A model generated the notes under the pieces. The model did no database searches. It was not told the origin of the DNA and saw nothing but the letters and a program-made list of their open reading frames with translations. From positions 1 through 50,758 of the forward strand of contig JBIKMO010000002.1 in the NCBI GenBank assembly GCA_044359175.1: DNA of 50,758 bases, read 5' to 3'. The position numbers and the translations under genes are program-made. Positions 16,874 through 24,782 of the stretch are shown piece after piece. Numbering within the stretch: position 1 is the first letter of the stretch; each line of letters opens with the position of its first letter. Source of the DNA: UBA4615 sp044359175 (GTDB lineage: Bacteria > Pseudomonadota > Gammaproteobacteria > Burkholderiales > Burkholderiaceae_E).

Positions 16874-17542
16874 ATGAAGGCGTTCGTCGTCTGCTGGCAT
16901 CCCGAGCCCAGGAGCTTCAACCACGCGATGTTCGTCGCGGCCCGACGGGCCCTCGAGCGCAGCGGCTGGCAGGTGACGGCGTCCGACCTGCACGCGATGG
17001 CGTTCGATCCGGTGTCGAGCCGCGCCAACTTCCGCAGCGTCAAGGATCCTGAGTACCTGAAGCCGCAGGTCGAGGAGCAGCACGCCACCGCGGTCGATGG
17101 TTTCGCGGCCGACATCGAGGCCGAGCTTCGCAAGCTCGAGGCCTGCGACCTGATGGTCTGGCAGTTCCCGCTCTGGTGGTTCGGCCTGCCCGCCGTGCTC
17201 AAGGGTTGGGTGGATCGGGTCTTCGTGATGGGGCGCGTCTACGGCGGCGGTCGCGTCTACGAGCGCGGCGTGTTCGCGGGCAAGCGGGCGATGCTGTCGC
17301 TCACGACCGGGGGTCCGGCCGACGCCTTCCGCCGCGACGGCTTCAACGGCGACATCGACGGCATCCTGCGACCCATCCATCGCGGCATGCTCGAGTTCGT
17401 CGGCTTCGACGTGATGGCGCCGCACGTCGTCTACGGTCCGGCGCGGATGAACGACGCGCAGCGCCGCGCCGAACTCGAGCGCTTCGAGCGCCGACTGTCG
17501 ACCCTCGGCGACGAGACGCCGATCGACGTGGGCGCGTACTAG
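16874..17542 (+). CDS. Flavodoxin-fold NAD(P)H dehydrogenase (NQO1/MdaB/KefF family)
   Basis: 222 residues. Flavodoxin_2-type quinone reductase: KAFVVCWHPEPRSFNHAMF at the N-terminus (the phosphate-binding loop), SDLHAMAFDP, DLMVWQFPLWWFGLPAVLKG with WVDRVF (about 95-115, the flavin/active-site block) and LSLTTGGP. It likely reduces quinones or nitro compounds by two electrons with bound FMN/FAD. GGAGGGAGCG precedes the start at 16874. The hydrolase gene begins 4 bases after the stop, so they are probably an operon. Confidence 0.92.
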   Translation: MKAFVVCWHPEPRSFNHAMFVAARRALERSGWQVTASDLHAMAFDPVSSRANFRSVKDPEYLKPQVEEQHATAVDGFAADIEAELRKLEACDLMVWQFPLWWFGLPAVLKGWVDRVFVMGRVYGGGRVYERGVFAGKRAMLSLTTGGPADAFRRDGFNGDIDGILRPIHRGMLEFVGFDVMAPHVVYGPARMNDAQRRAELERFERRLSTLGDETPIDVGAY

Positions 17543-17546
17543 GCCG

Positions 17547-18338
17547 GTGCGACGCCGCCGTCCCCTTCAGTGTCTCGGCGCGATCGTCGCGCTGCTCGCG
17601 CTGTCGGCGCAGACGGCGCCGCCTGCGGCATCCGCGGCCCCCGGCGCCATCCGCGCGCCCGCGATCGCGCCGAGCACGGTCGAGCAGACTCTGGCCGGTC
17701 GCGCGGTCGCGGTGGACGTCTACCGCCCGGTCGGCCCACCGCGCGGCGCGGTGATCCTGTCGCACGGCTTCACGCGCAGCCGCACCACGCTCGGCGGGCA
17801 CGCGACCGCGATCGCCGAAGCCGGTGCACTCGCGCTCACGCCCGACCTGCCCACCACCTTCGATTTCCGGCGCAACGCGCAGGGGCTCGCCCAGCTGGTC
17901 GAGCGCCTGCGGGCCGGCGGCACGTTCGGTGCGCCGGTGCAGCGGGTGGTGCTGGTGGGTTTCTCCGCCGGCGGGCTGTCGAGCCTGCTCGCGGCGGGCA
18001 CGCCCGGGGTGGTGGGCTACGTCGGGCTGGACCCGTTCGACCGCGAGACGCGCGAGAACGGCGGCGCGCTCGGTCGCGACTTCGCGCCCCGGCTGCGCAC
18101 CGAGGCGATCCTGGTGCGCGCGCCGCCCTCGCGCTGCAACGCGCACGCAGTGGCCGCCCCCTGGGGCAGGCTGCTGCCGGCGCTGGTTCAGGACCAGGTG
18201 ATCGACGCGGCGTCGCACTGCGACTTCGAGTCGCCCACGGACTGGATGTGCCGGCTGGCCTGCGGAGCGACCGACGCGCAGCGCCAGGCGGCCGTGCGGG
18301 CCGCACTGATGGCGGCGATCGCGCGCTGGCTGCCGTGA
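17547..18338 (+). CDS. Exported alpha/beta hydrolase
   Basis: 263 residues, GTG start 4 bases after the reductase. A signal peptide is evident (RRRRP, then CLGAIVALLALSAQTAPPAASA). VILSHGFTRSR is the oxyanion-hole strand, GFSAGG holds nucleophile S140, and an Asp (GLDPFD) and a late His (AASHCDFES) are candidates for the rest of the triad. Length and layout match dienelactone-hydrolase/PET-hydrolase-like or chlorophyllase-like exported esterases. Several Cys residues near the C-terminus (RCNAH, SHCDF, WMCRLACG) could form disulfides, consistent with a periplasmic location. Substrate unknown. Confidence 0.85.
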   Translation: MRRRRPLQCLGAIVALLALSAQTAPPAASAAPGAIRAPAIAPSTVEQTLAGRAVAVDVYRPVGPPRGAVILSHGFTRSRTTLGGHATAIAEAGALALTPDLPTTFDFRRNAQGLAQLVERLRAGGTFGAPVQRVVLVGFSAGGLSSLLAAGTPGVVGYVGLDPFDRETRENGGALGRDFAPRLRTEAILVRAPPSRCNAHAVAAPWGRLLPALVQDQVIDAASHCDFESPTDWMCRLACGATDAQRQAAVRAALMAAIARWLP

Positions 18339-18546
18339 TCACGCGGCGCGATGCCCTGCGTCGATCGCTCGGCGATCGACCGATCGTGCGAGCGCCCTCG
18401 AACGGGGCGAGGTCGTCGGGTTCGCGGGCAGGCGATCGGGCATTCGCGCCCCGCGCCCGATGTGGCAGAGTGCATCGATCAGGAGACCCTCACGCCCGCA
18501 CTCGCTCGGGCGGCGCGCCTCGCCGACGCCTCGACCCGTTCCGCCC

Positions 18547-19503
18547 ATGACCCCCGATCCCTCGTTGCGCCGGATCGACCTCGACGGCCTGCAGATCTTC
18601 GATGCCGTGATGCGCGAGCGTCATGTCACGCGCGCCGCGGAGCGGCTGTCGCTCAGCCAGTCGGCAGTGAGTCACGCGCTGGCGCGGCTTCGCGTGATCC
18701 TCGGTGACCCGCTGTTCGTCCGGACGGGGGGGGGTGTCCGGCCGACCCGTCGGGCCGAGCAGCTCTGGAGCGAAGTGCAGGAACCGCTGCGATCGCTGCG
18801 GCGCGCGCTCGTGCCCAGCGGTTTCGACCCGGCCACCGCGGAATTCGAGGTGTCGATCGCCGTGAACGACATGATCACGCAGCACGTGCTGACCCCCTGG
18901 TACGCCCGGCTGCGCGTCCGGGCTCCCGGACTCGGCATGAGCCTCGTGATGCGCACCTACGGCGACACCGAGGCACGGCTGGAGGCGGGCACCCTGGACT
19001 TCGGGCTCGGCCTGTTCGCGTCGATCCCGCGTTCGACGCGCCGCCGGGAGGTCTGGTCGGACCGCTACGTGTGCGCGTTTCGCAGCGACCATCCGCTCGC
19101 CCGCCGGCCGCTCACGCTCGAGGCGTTCGAGTCCGCCGCACACGTCCGCGTCTCGCCGAGCGGCGAGCTCTTCAGCTTCGCGGACGTCGGCCTGCGGCTG
19201 GCCGGGGTGCAGCGCCGCGTGGCGCTGGTGGTCAGCCACTTCACCGGCGTGCCGACGATCCTGCAGCAGACCGACCTGATCGCACTGATGCCGCGCTTCT
19301 TCGCGCAGGCGGTGGCACGGACGCACCGCCTGTCCGTGCGAGAGCTGCCGTTTCCGGCCGACCCGGTCAGGTACGAGCTCGTCTGGCATGAGCGGGCGGA
19401 ACGCTCGCCCGCATTGGTCTGGATCCGCGACGAGCTGCTGCGCGACGCGCGGCCGCGCAGCATGCGCGCGTCGTCCGCGGCCGATCATGAGCGAGATTCA
19501 TGA
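18547..19503 (+). CDS. LysR-family transcriptional regulator (NodD-like)
   Basis: 318 residues. The helix-turn-helix is near residues 12-60 (RIDLDGLQIFDAVMRERHVT, RAAERLSLSQSAVSHALARL), followed by GDPLFVRTGGGVRPTRRAEQ, the pattern of the NodD/LeuO branch. The inducer-binding domain follows (VSIAVNDMITQHVL). ATG at 18547 places the HTH normally. It lies 81 bases upstream of the PaaK-like ligase gene on the same strand and probably controls that operon. A G8 run inside the gene (about 18725) does not break the frame. Confidence 0.9.
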   Translation: MTPDPSLRRIDLDGLQIFDAVMRERHVTRAAERLSLSQSAVSHALARLRVILGDPLFVRTGGGVRPTRRAEQLWSEVQEPLRSLRRALVPSGFDPATAEFEVSIAVNDMITQHVLTPWYARLRVRAPGLGMSLVMRTYGDTEARLEAGTLDFGLGLFASIPRSTRRREVWSDRYVCAFRSDHPLARRPLTLEAFESAAHVRVSPSGELFSFADVGLRLAGVQRRVALVVSHFTGVPTILQQTDLIALMPRFFAQAVARTHRLSVRELPFPADPVRYELVWHERAERSPALVWIRDELLRDARPRSMRASSAADHERDS

Positions 19504-19584
19504 GGCCGCTGGAATCTCTGCATTTCCTCCGCCGAGGCGACGCGTTGGACACTGTCCGGCGGGGAGACCGTCGCCGTCGACGAC

Positions 19585-21060
19585 ATGGCCAACGATTCCG
19601 ACCACAAGACCGCAGCCAGCGGGCTCCCGCTGTACCGTTCGTCGTTCGACTTCGACCGACTGATCGTCGAATTCCCGCTGCCCGACGTCTTCGAGCGGAC
19701 GGTCTGGCGCTGGCCGCCCGAGCGGATCCGCGCACTGCAGGAACGGCGGTTCCTTCAGGTGGTGGAGGCGGGATGGAGTAACCGGTTCTACCGTGACCGG
19801 TGGACTCGCGCCGGGCTGTCACCCGACGACGTGCGCGGCCTGGACGACATCGTCAGACTGCCCACCTACACCTCCGACGACGTGAAGGACAGCCTGGAGG
19901 CGCGGCCGCCGTTCGGCGACTTCCACGGCCTGGACCTGTCCGATCTGCCGTCCGCGGGGCCGCTGAAGATGCAGACCAGCGGCGGCACCACCGGCATCCC
20001 GCGTCCGACGCTGTTCGACGGCTGGGCCTGGGAGGCGCAGGCGATCCTCGCCGCACGTGCGCTCTACATCCAGGGCGCCCGGCCGGGTGACGTGATGCAG
20101 ATCCCGATGACCTGCTCGCTCGCCAACGCGGGCTGGCTGTCCTACAAGGCCTGCCACGACTTTCTTGGGATCTTGCCGCTGACCACCGGCAGCGGCGTGG
20201 TCACGTCGTCGCGACAGCAGCTGGAGATCGCACGCCGGTTCGGGACCACGATGTGGCAGTGCTTCCCAGAGTACCTGCTTCGCCTGGCCCAGGTCGGCCG
20301 GGAGGAGCTGAACCTCGACGTCCGCGACCTCGGGACGCGGTTCCTGCGCACCTACCTCGGCCCCGACACCGAGGGCAGCCTGCGCCGCGAACTCGAGGAG
20401 CGCTGGGGGTGTCCGGTGTTCGACGCCTACGGCACGAACGAGATCTCGGCGGCGGCCTTCGAGTGCCCCGAGCACAGCGGGCTGCACCTGATGGAGGACG
20501 CGGTCTACGTTGAGGTGCTGGACGTCGAGACCGGCGAGCCGGTCGCACCCGGGGAGCGCGGCAACCTCGTCGTTACGGCCTTCTTCCGAAGGCTGCCGCC
20601 GATCATCCGCTACAACCTGCGCGACCTCGGGCGCGTGATCGCCCACGAGCGCTGCGCATGCGGCAGCCACTTCCGCAGGATGGACCACTTCCTCGGGCGC
20701 AGCGACGCGATGGTCAAGCTGCGCGGCGTCAACGTCTATCCGATGGCGTGCCTGCCCGCGGTACGCAGCGACCCGCGGACCACCGGCGAATGGGTGTGCG
20801 TCGTCGATCGCGTCGAGGTCGACGGGGCACCGCGCGACGAGATGGATGTCCGGGTTGAAGTCCGCCGCGACGCGGCGTCGCGCGACGGGCTGCGCGCGAT
20901 CCTGGAGCGGCGCCTGAAGGACGACCTCGGCGTCGTCGTGAACGTGACCCTGGTCGACGAAGGCGCGCTGGTCGATCTGGCGAACTCGCAGGGCCGCGAG
21001 GGGAAGCCGCGACGGATCGTCGACCGCCGCCCCGCCTTCCAAAGGAGCGCCCTCACATGA
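19585..21060 (+). CDS. Phenylacetate-CoA ligase-family (PaaK-like) acyl-CoA/adenylate ligase
   Basis: 491 residues. Adenylate-forming ligase: the Ser/Thr/Gly-rich ATP loop QTSGGTTGIPRPT starts at about residue 130. The block DAYGTNEISAAAFECPEHSG corresponds to the Y-G-x-T-E motif (here GTNE), and ERGNLVVTAFFRR with RYNLRDLG and KLRGVNVYP closes the active site. PaaK-type enzymes activate aromatic or other acids as acyl-CoA with ATP. The amidohydrolase start overlaps its stop (ATGA at 21057). With amidohydrolase and receptor downstream it suggests use of an imported aromatic acid (inference). Confidence 0.88.
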   Translation: MANDSDHKTAASGLPLYRSSFDFDRLIVEFPLPDVFERTVWRWPPERIRALQERRFLQVVEAGWSNRFYRDRWTRAGLSPDDVRGLDDIVRLPTYTSDDVKDSLEARPPFGDFHGLDLSDLPSAGPLKMQTSGGTTGIPRPTLFDGWAWEAQAILAARALYIQGARPGDVMQIPMTCSLANAGWLSYKACHDFLGILPLTTGSGVVTSSRQQLEIARRFGTTMWQCFPEYLLRLAQVGREELNLDVRDLGTRFLRTYLGPDTEGSLRRELEERWGCPVFDAYGTNEISAAAFECPEHSGLHLMEDAVYVEVLDVETGEPVAPGERGNLVVTAFFRRLPPIIRYNLRDLGRVIAHERCACGSHFRRMDHFLGRSDAMVKLRGVNVYPMACLPAVRSDPRTTGEWVCVVDRVEVDGAPRDEMDVRVEVRRDAASRDGLRAILERRLKDDLGVVVNVTLVDEGALVDLANSQGREGKPRRIVDRRPAFQRSALT

Positions 21061-21911
21061 AGTTCTTCGACTGCCACTCGCACTGGGCCACCGAGAAGGG
21101 CCACATCTTCCGCACCCCCGAGGAGCTCGCCCGCCAGGAACGGATCTGGCGCACGAAGGGCCGCTACTGGAGCGAGGAGGAGATGATCCGCACGATGCGC
21201 GACAACCATGCGCGGGTGATCCTGGATCTCGCGTGGACGCGCAACCTGCCGATCGAGCGCATCCGCGAGTACCACGACTACGCGTTCGAGATCACCCGGC
21301 GCAACCGTGATGTGATCTTCGGACACTGGCTGCTCTTCGATCCTCGCCGCAGGGACGAGTCGCTGGACGAGTATCGCCGTGCGAAGCAGGCCGACGGCGG
21401 GTTCATCGGTTTCTCGATCTCCGGGTCGAGCACCGGCGTGCCGGCGAGCGACCCGCTCTGGTTCCCGTTCTATGAGCTCGCGATCGAGACCAGGACGCCG
21501 GTGATCATGATGGTCGGACTCACGGGCATCGGGCAAGGCACGCGCGGCGGCTACGGCATGGTGCTCGACCACAACCACCCGCGCCATGTCGACTTCGTCG
21601 CCGCGCGCTATCCCGATCTCGACATCCTCGCCGCTCGCCCGGCGTACCCGTGGCAGGACGAGATGATCGCCGTGCTGCTGCACAAGGCCAACGTCGCGTA
21701 CGAACTTCACGGCTGGGGCCCGAAGCGGCTGCCCGAGTCGCTGCGCAAAGAGATCGCGACGCGCCTGCGCGACCGGGTGATGATCGGATGCGACTTCCCG
21801 GTGCTCGAGTACCCGAAGGTCCGGGAGGACTGGGCCTCACTCGGCTTCGCGCCCGAGGTCCTCGCGAACGTGATGCATCGGAACGCCGAACGCTACTTCA
21901 ACGCGGAGTGA
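21057..21911 (+). CDS. Amidohydrolase-superfamily (TIM-barrel) protein, possible decarboxylase
   Basis: 284 residues. The metal-binding H7-x-H9 (FDCHSHW) and a late Asp in MIGCDFPVLEY are typical of amidohydrolase_2 (ACMSD-like hydrolases/decarboxylases). In the middle, PVIMMVGLTG replaces the usual PV-x-x-H-x-G, and LDILAARPAYPWQDEM replaces the usual H-x-G-x-PW, so one or two His ligands are missing. NVAYELHGWGPKRLP matches the family's later block. It overlaps the ligase gene by 4 bases and is followed by a receptor gene 8 bases later. Likely roles are decarboxylation or ring hydrolysis; the altered site makes either uncertain. Confidence 0.82.
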   Translation: MKFFDCHSHWATEKGHIFRTPEELARQERIWRTKGRYWSEEEMIRTMRDNHARVILDLAWTRNLPIERIREYHDYAFEITRRNRDVIFGHWLLFDPRRRDESLDEYRRAKQADGGFIGFSISGSSTGVPASDPLWFPFYELAIETRTPVIMMVGLTGIGQGTRGGYGMVLDHNHPRHVDFVAARYPDLDILAARPAYPWQDEMIAVLLHKANVAYELHGWGPKRLPESLRKEIATRLRDRVMIGCDFPVLEYPKVREDWASLGFAPEVLANVMHRNAERYFNAE

Positions 21912-21919
21912 GACCACCG

Positions 21920-22891
21920 ATGAGACCGCTGCCCAGACCCGGGCGTCGCGCGCTCCTGGCTGCCGCCGGAGCGCTCGCGCTTCCGCTCGCGCACGCCCAG
22001 GCCTACCCGTCACGGCCCGTGCGCGTGATCGTGCCCTTTGGCGTGGGCGGAAACACCGACGCCGCCGCGCGTCTGCTCGGCGCGAAGCTCGCCGAACGCT
22101 GGCGCCAGCAGGTCGTGGTCGAGAACCGGACCGGGGCTGAGGGGAACATCGGTACCGAAGCCGCCGTGCGGTCACCACCGGACGGCTACACGCTGTACTT
22201 CGGCACCAACACGCTGAGCATCAACCGCGTGATGGCGCCGAGCCTGGCCTTCGATCCGCTGAAGGACCTGGAGCCGATCGCGCTGATCGGCACCACCGAA
22301 TTCGTGCTGGGCGTGCATCCCGACGTGCCGGTGACCACGACCGCCGAGCTGATCCAATACGCGCGCGCGAATCCCGAGAAGCTGCGCTACGGTGCGACGT
22401 CCTTCCAGGGCGTGTTCGCGATGGAGCAGTTCAACGCGCAGGCGGGCACGCGGATCGAGCGCGTGCAATACCGCGCCATGTCGAACGTGCAGGTCGATCT
22501 GCTCGCCGGCCGCATCGAGGTGTTCCTGACCACGCCTGCGTCGGTCGCGCAGTTCATCCACTCCGGACGGCTTCGTGCGCTCGGGGTGACCTCGGATCGG
22601 CCGTTACCCGGGCTGCCGGACGTCAAGCCCATCGGTGCCGCCTTGCCGAACCTCAAGGTCGCGACCTGGTACGGGATGTACGCACCGCTCAAGACGCCCC
22701 CGGACGCGCTCATGAGAGTGAGCGCCGACCTCGCGTGGGCGATCGAGCAGCCGGACGTCCTGTCCGGACTCGAGAAGGTGGGCGTAATCGCCCGCTTCGG
22801 CAACGCGGACGCCCTTCGTGCCGTGATGACCAAGGACGTGGAGACCGTCGAGGAACTCGTCCGCCGCGGCGTGATGAAGCCGGGGAGCTGA
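21920..22891 (+). CDS. Bug/TctC-family periplasmic substrate-binding protein
   Basis: 323 residues. Signal peptide with paired Arg (GRRALLAAAGALALPLAHAQA), then AYPSRPVRVIVPFGVGGNTD, ENRTGAEGNIGTE and DGYTLYFGTNTLSINR, all family hallmarks. It begins 8 bases after the amidohydrolase stop and is the last gene of the LysR-ligase-amidohydrolase set. No TctAB permease is nearby; its ligand is probably the acid activated by the ligase (inference). The expected HVPYKG block is replaced by QYRAMSNVQVDLLAG, an unusual ligand-lobe sequence. Confidence 0.9.
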   Translation: MRPLPRPGRRALLAAAGALALPLAHAQAYPSRPVRVIVPFGVGGNTDAAARLLGAKLAERWRQQVVVENRTGAEGNIGTEAAVRSPPDGYTLYFGTNTLSINRVMAPSLAFDPLKDLEPIALIGTTEFVLGVHPDVPVTTTAELIQYARANPEKLRYGATSFQGVFAMEQFNAQAGTRIERVQYRAMSNVQVDLLAGRIEVFLTTPASVAQFIHSGRLRALGVTSDRPLPGLPDVKPIGAALPNLKVATWYGMYAPLKTPPDALMRVSADLAWAIEQPDVLSGLEKVGVIARFGNADALRAVMTKDVETVEELVRRGVMKPGS

Positions 22892-23234
22892 GCGCTGTGG
22901 TCGAGCGCGCCGGCGCGCGGCGCCGCGTGCTCGAGGCGACGCTGGGCGCCTGCGATGCGTCCGCGCTGAGTTTGCCGACGCGGTTGTCCGCGCAAACATG
23001 CCGAAACTCCAGCTCGCCGACGAGCATACGACCGCGTACTCGCTCGACTCAAGCTGCGGAAGAACGCGCCCGCCCGCCGAAGTCCGAAGGTCTGCGCCCG
23101 TGTCCGCGGAGACGCCTATCCGGTTGGTTTCGGTGATTCCAACAACCAGCCCGTTGGCGACCTTCAGCGGGCAGTCGCGCACCCGGAGCGGGATGCGGTA
23201 GACATCCTAGACTGCCTCCAGGGGGGGGCGTGCC
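22892..23234. other. Gene-free stretch, visibly less GC-rich
   Basis: No open frame here has family character on either strand. Around 23000-23200 the sequence has noticeably more A and T than the operons on both sides, as expected of acquired or decaying DNA. It leads directly into the Nudix and ccdAB fragments. Confidence 0.5.
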
Positions 23235-23385
23235 GTGGATCGCCATCGGACGCCAGGTGCGCCGCGAGAGGCCGTTCTCGCAGTGGCCGATGGCCGCTCG
23301 CGGGTGCTGCTGCGGCTTCGAGAGGGCGAGCCGTCCCGTGGGCGGTGGACGCTGCCCGGCGGGGTGCTGGTGGGGCCCGAGGCGC
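23235..23385 (+). pseudogene. N-terminal fragment of a Nudix-type gene
   Basis: From a GTG at 23235 the frame reads REAVLAVADGRSRVLLRLRE, then SRGRWTLPGGVL, matching the first strands of Nudix hydrolases (G-R-W-x-L-P-G-G precedes the Nudix box). After GGVLVGPEALRA the frame becomes Arg/Ser-rich and the Nudix box (GX5EX7REUXEEXGU) never appears. A truncated remnant is the best reading; a chance match is possible because only about 40 residues are diagnostic. Confidence 0.45.
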
Positions 23386-23529
23386 TGCGGGCGCGCTCGA
23401 GCAGCGGCCGGGCCCGCAGGCCGGCGACGAGATCGCCTGGTTGCTGCCGAGACAGTGCATCGGCGCCGCCAAGTTGCCTGTCTCGTGTCGTCGACCGCGC
23501 CGATGCGAGGCGGCGCGTGCTGCGCCCAA

Positions 23530-23626
23530 GAAGGCGTTCAAAGCCGAGTTCGTCGATTGGATCGGCGCCCAGAACGCCCGATTCGAGTCCCACGGCCTGC
23601 CAGGCGCCGAGCTTCGACCCTGGTGA
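23530..23626 (+). pseudogene. ccdA: C-terminal fragment of a CcdA-like antitoxin gene
   Basis: The frame ending at the TGA 23624-23626 encodes KKAFKAEFVDWIGAQNARFE and SHGLPGAELRPW. This resembles the toxin-binding C-terminus of CcdA antitoxins (W-x3-N-x6-HGLP-x2-x-R-x-aromatic at the end). The N-terminal DNA-binding part is missing; upstream codons in this frame are Arg/Cys-rich. The CcdB-like start follows 7 bases after the stop, the normal ccdAB spacing, which supports the call. Confidence 0.5.
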
Positions 23627-23633
23627 ACGGCGG

Positions 23634-23672
23634 ATGGCACGGTACGACGTCTTCACCAACCCCAGCCGCAGC
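23634..23672 (+). pseudogene. ccdB: First codons of a CcdB-like toxin gene
   Basis: ATG at 23634 begins MARYDVFTNPSRS, the usual start of CcdB-family gyrase toxins (MARFDVYxNP). The expected next segment (YLLDVQAD-like) is absent and the frame continues as Arg-rich sequence, so only about 13 codons survive. Taken alone this would be weak; right after a CcdA-like tail it is persuasive. No toxic protein can be made from it. Confidence 0.45.
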
Positions 23673-23809
23673 CGTCGACGAGCCGAGCATCAGCCGACGC
23701 TCGGCCGGCGACACGCCGCGCTCGGGTCGATCGCTCGGCGACGTCTGCTGTGCCGATGCGTGCCGGTGTACGCTCGACGCCGTCGATGGCCACTGCGCCC
23801 GGAGTCCGC
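23673..23809. other. Gene-free spacer upstream of the HMG-CoA-lyase-like gene
   Basis: Rich in CGATCG-type tetranucleotides; no coding character. A ribosome-binding GGAG at 23801-23804 precedes the start at 23810. Confidence 0.4.
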
Positions 23810-24775
23810 ATGTCCGACCTGCCGCGTACGGTCCGCATCAACGAGGAAGGCCCCCGGGAGGGGTTTCAGTTCGAGAAGGGGCCGATCCCCACGGCGCGCA
23901 AGATCGAGCTGATCGAGGCGCTGTCGGTCACCGGGCTGAAGCAGATCCAGGTGGTCAGCTTCGTGCCGCCGCAGAACGTGCCGGGCATGGCGGACGCGGA
24001 CGACGTGGTGGCGGGGCTCTCGCGCCGACCGGGCGTGGACTACACCGCGCTGTGGCTCAACGAGAAGGGCCTGCAGCGCGCGATCGGCCACGACGTGCTG
24101 CGCGTCATCGGCTCGATCGGGCTGTGCTGCTCGGCGGCGTTCCTCGCGCGCAACCAGAGGCGCACGATGGACGGCAACCTCGAGGCGCAGCGCGCGATGC
24201 TCACGCGCTGTCGCGAGCTGGGCGTGCCGGTGACCCGCGGCGCACTGATGGCGGCCTTCGGCTGCAACTTCGAGGGGGACGTCGCGCCGGCGCGGGTGGT
24301 CGAGCAGATCGGGCAGCTGCTCGAGCTGGCCGAGGACGCGGGCGAGCGGCTGGAGTTCGTGTCGCTGGCCGATACCATGGCCTGGGCGACGCCGGGGTCG
24401 ATCCGGCGGGTGGTGGGCGCGGTGCGCGAGCGGTTCCCGACGTTGCGGCTGAGCCTGCACCTGCACGACACGCGCGGCATGGGCATCGCGAACGCGTTCG
24501 CCGGCCTGCAGATGGGCGTGGACCTGTACGACGCTGCGGTCGCCGGACTGGGCGGCTGTCCGTTCGCCGCGCATCGGGGCGCGGCCGGCAACGTCTGCAC
24601 CGAGGACCTGGTCCTGATGTGCGAGGAGTTGGGCATCGACACCGGAATCGACCTCGAGCGGCTGATCGAGGCCGCGCAGCTCGCCGAGTCGGTGGTCGGC
24701 CATCCGCTGCCGGGCTCGGTCAAGACCGGCGGCAGCCTGCGCGCGCTGCGCACGCGGCTGCGCGCGGGCGCCTGA
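23810..24775 (+). CDS. Hydroxymethylglutaryl-CoA lyase-like enzyme (DRE-TIM family)
   Basis: 321 residues. Retro-Claisen lyase of the HMGL-like family, cleaving 3-hydroxy-3-methylglutaryl-CoA or a homologue to acetyl-CoA and a ketoacid. N-terminal NEEGPREGFQ carries the catalytic Arg (R16). The metal ligands are H217 and H219 in LHLHDTRGMG. The flexible loop GLGGCPFAAHRGAAGN holds catalytic C250. ATG at 23810 with GGAG five bases upstream was preferred over the longer frame. It stands alone between two decayed stretches; it may act in leucine/branched-acid or isoprenoid breakdown, or on a product of the neighbouring CoA pathways. Confidence 0.9.
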   Translation: MSDLPRTVRINEEGPREGFQFEKGPIPTARKIELIEALSVTGLKQIQVVSFVPPQNVPGMADADDVVAGLSRRPGVDYTALWLNEKGLQRAIGHDVLRVIGSIGLCCSAAFLARNQRRTMDGNLEAQRAMLTRCRELGVPVTRGALMAAFGCNFEGDVAPARVVEQIGQLLELAEDAGERLEFVSLADTMAWATPGSIRRVVGAVRERFPTLRLSLHLHDTRGMGIANAFAGLQMGVDLYDAAVAGLGGCPFAAHRGAAGNVCTEDLVLMCEELGIDTGIDLERLIEAAQLAESVVGHPLPGSVKTGGSLRALRTRLRAGA

Positions 24776-24782
24776 GCCGCCG

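Noticed and set aside
18339..18546. CGATCG-rich palindromic stretch upstream of the second LysR gene as an operator or repeat array
   Set aside because: The repeats are short, irregular and of a kind common in this GC-rich DNA; no regular spacing or LysR T-N11-A box was evident.
18722..18738. Possible frameshift at a G8 run in the LysR gene
   Set aside because: The translation stays in family register on both sides (FVRTGGGVRPTRRAE), so the run is genuine coding sequence.
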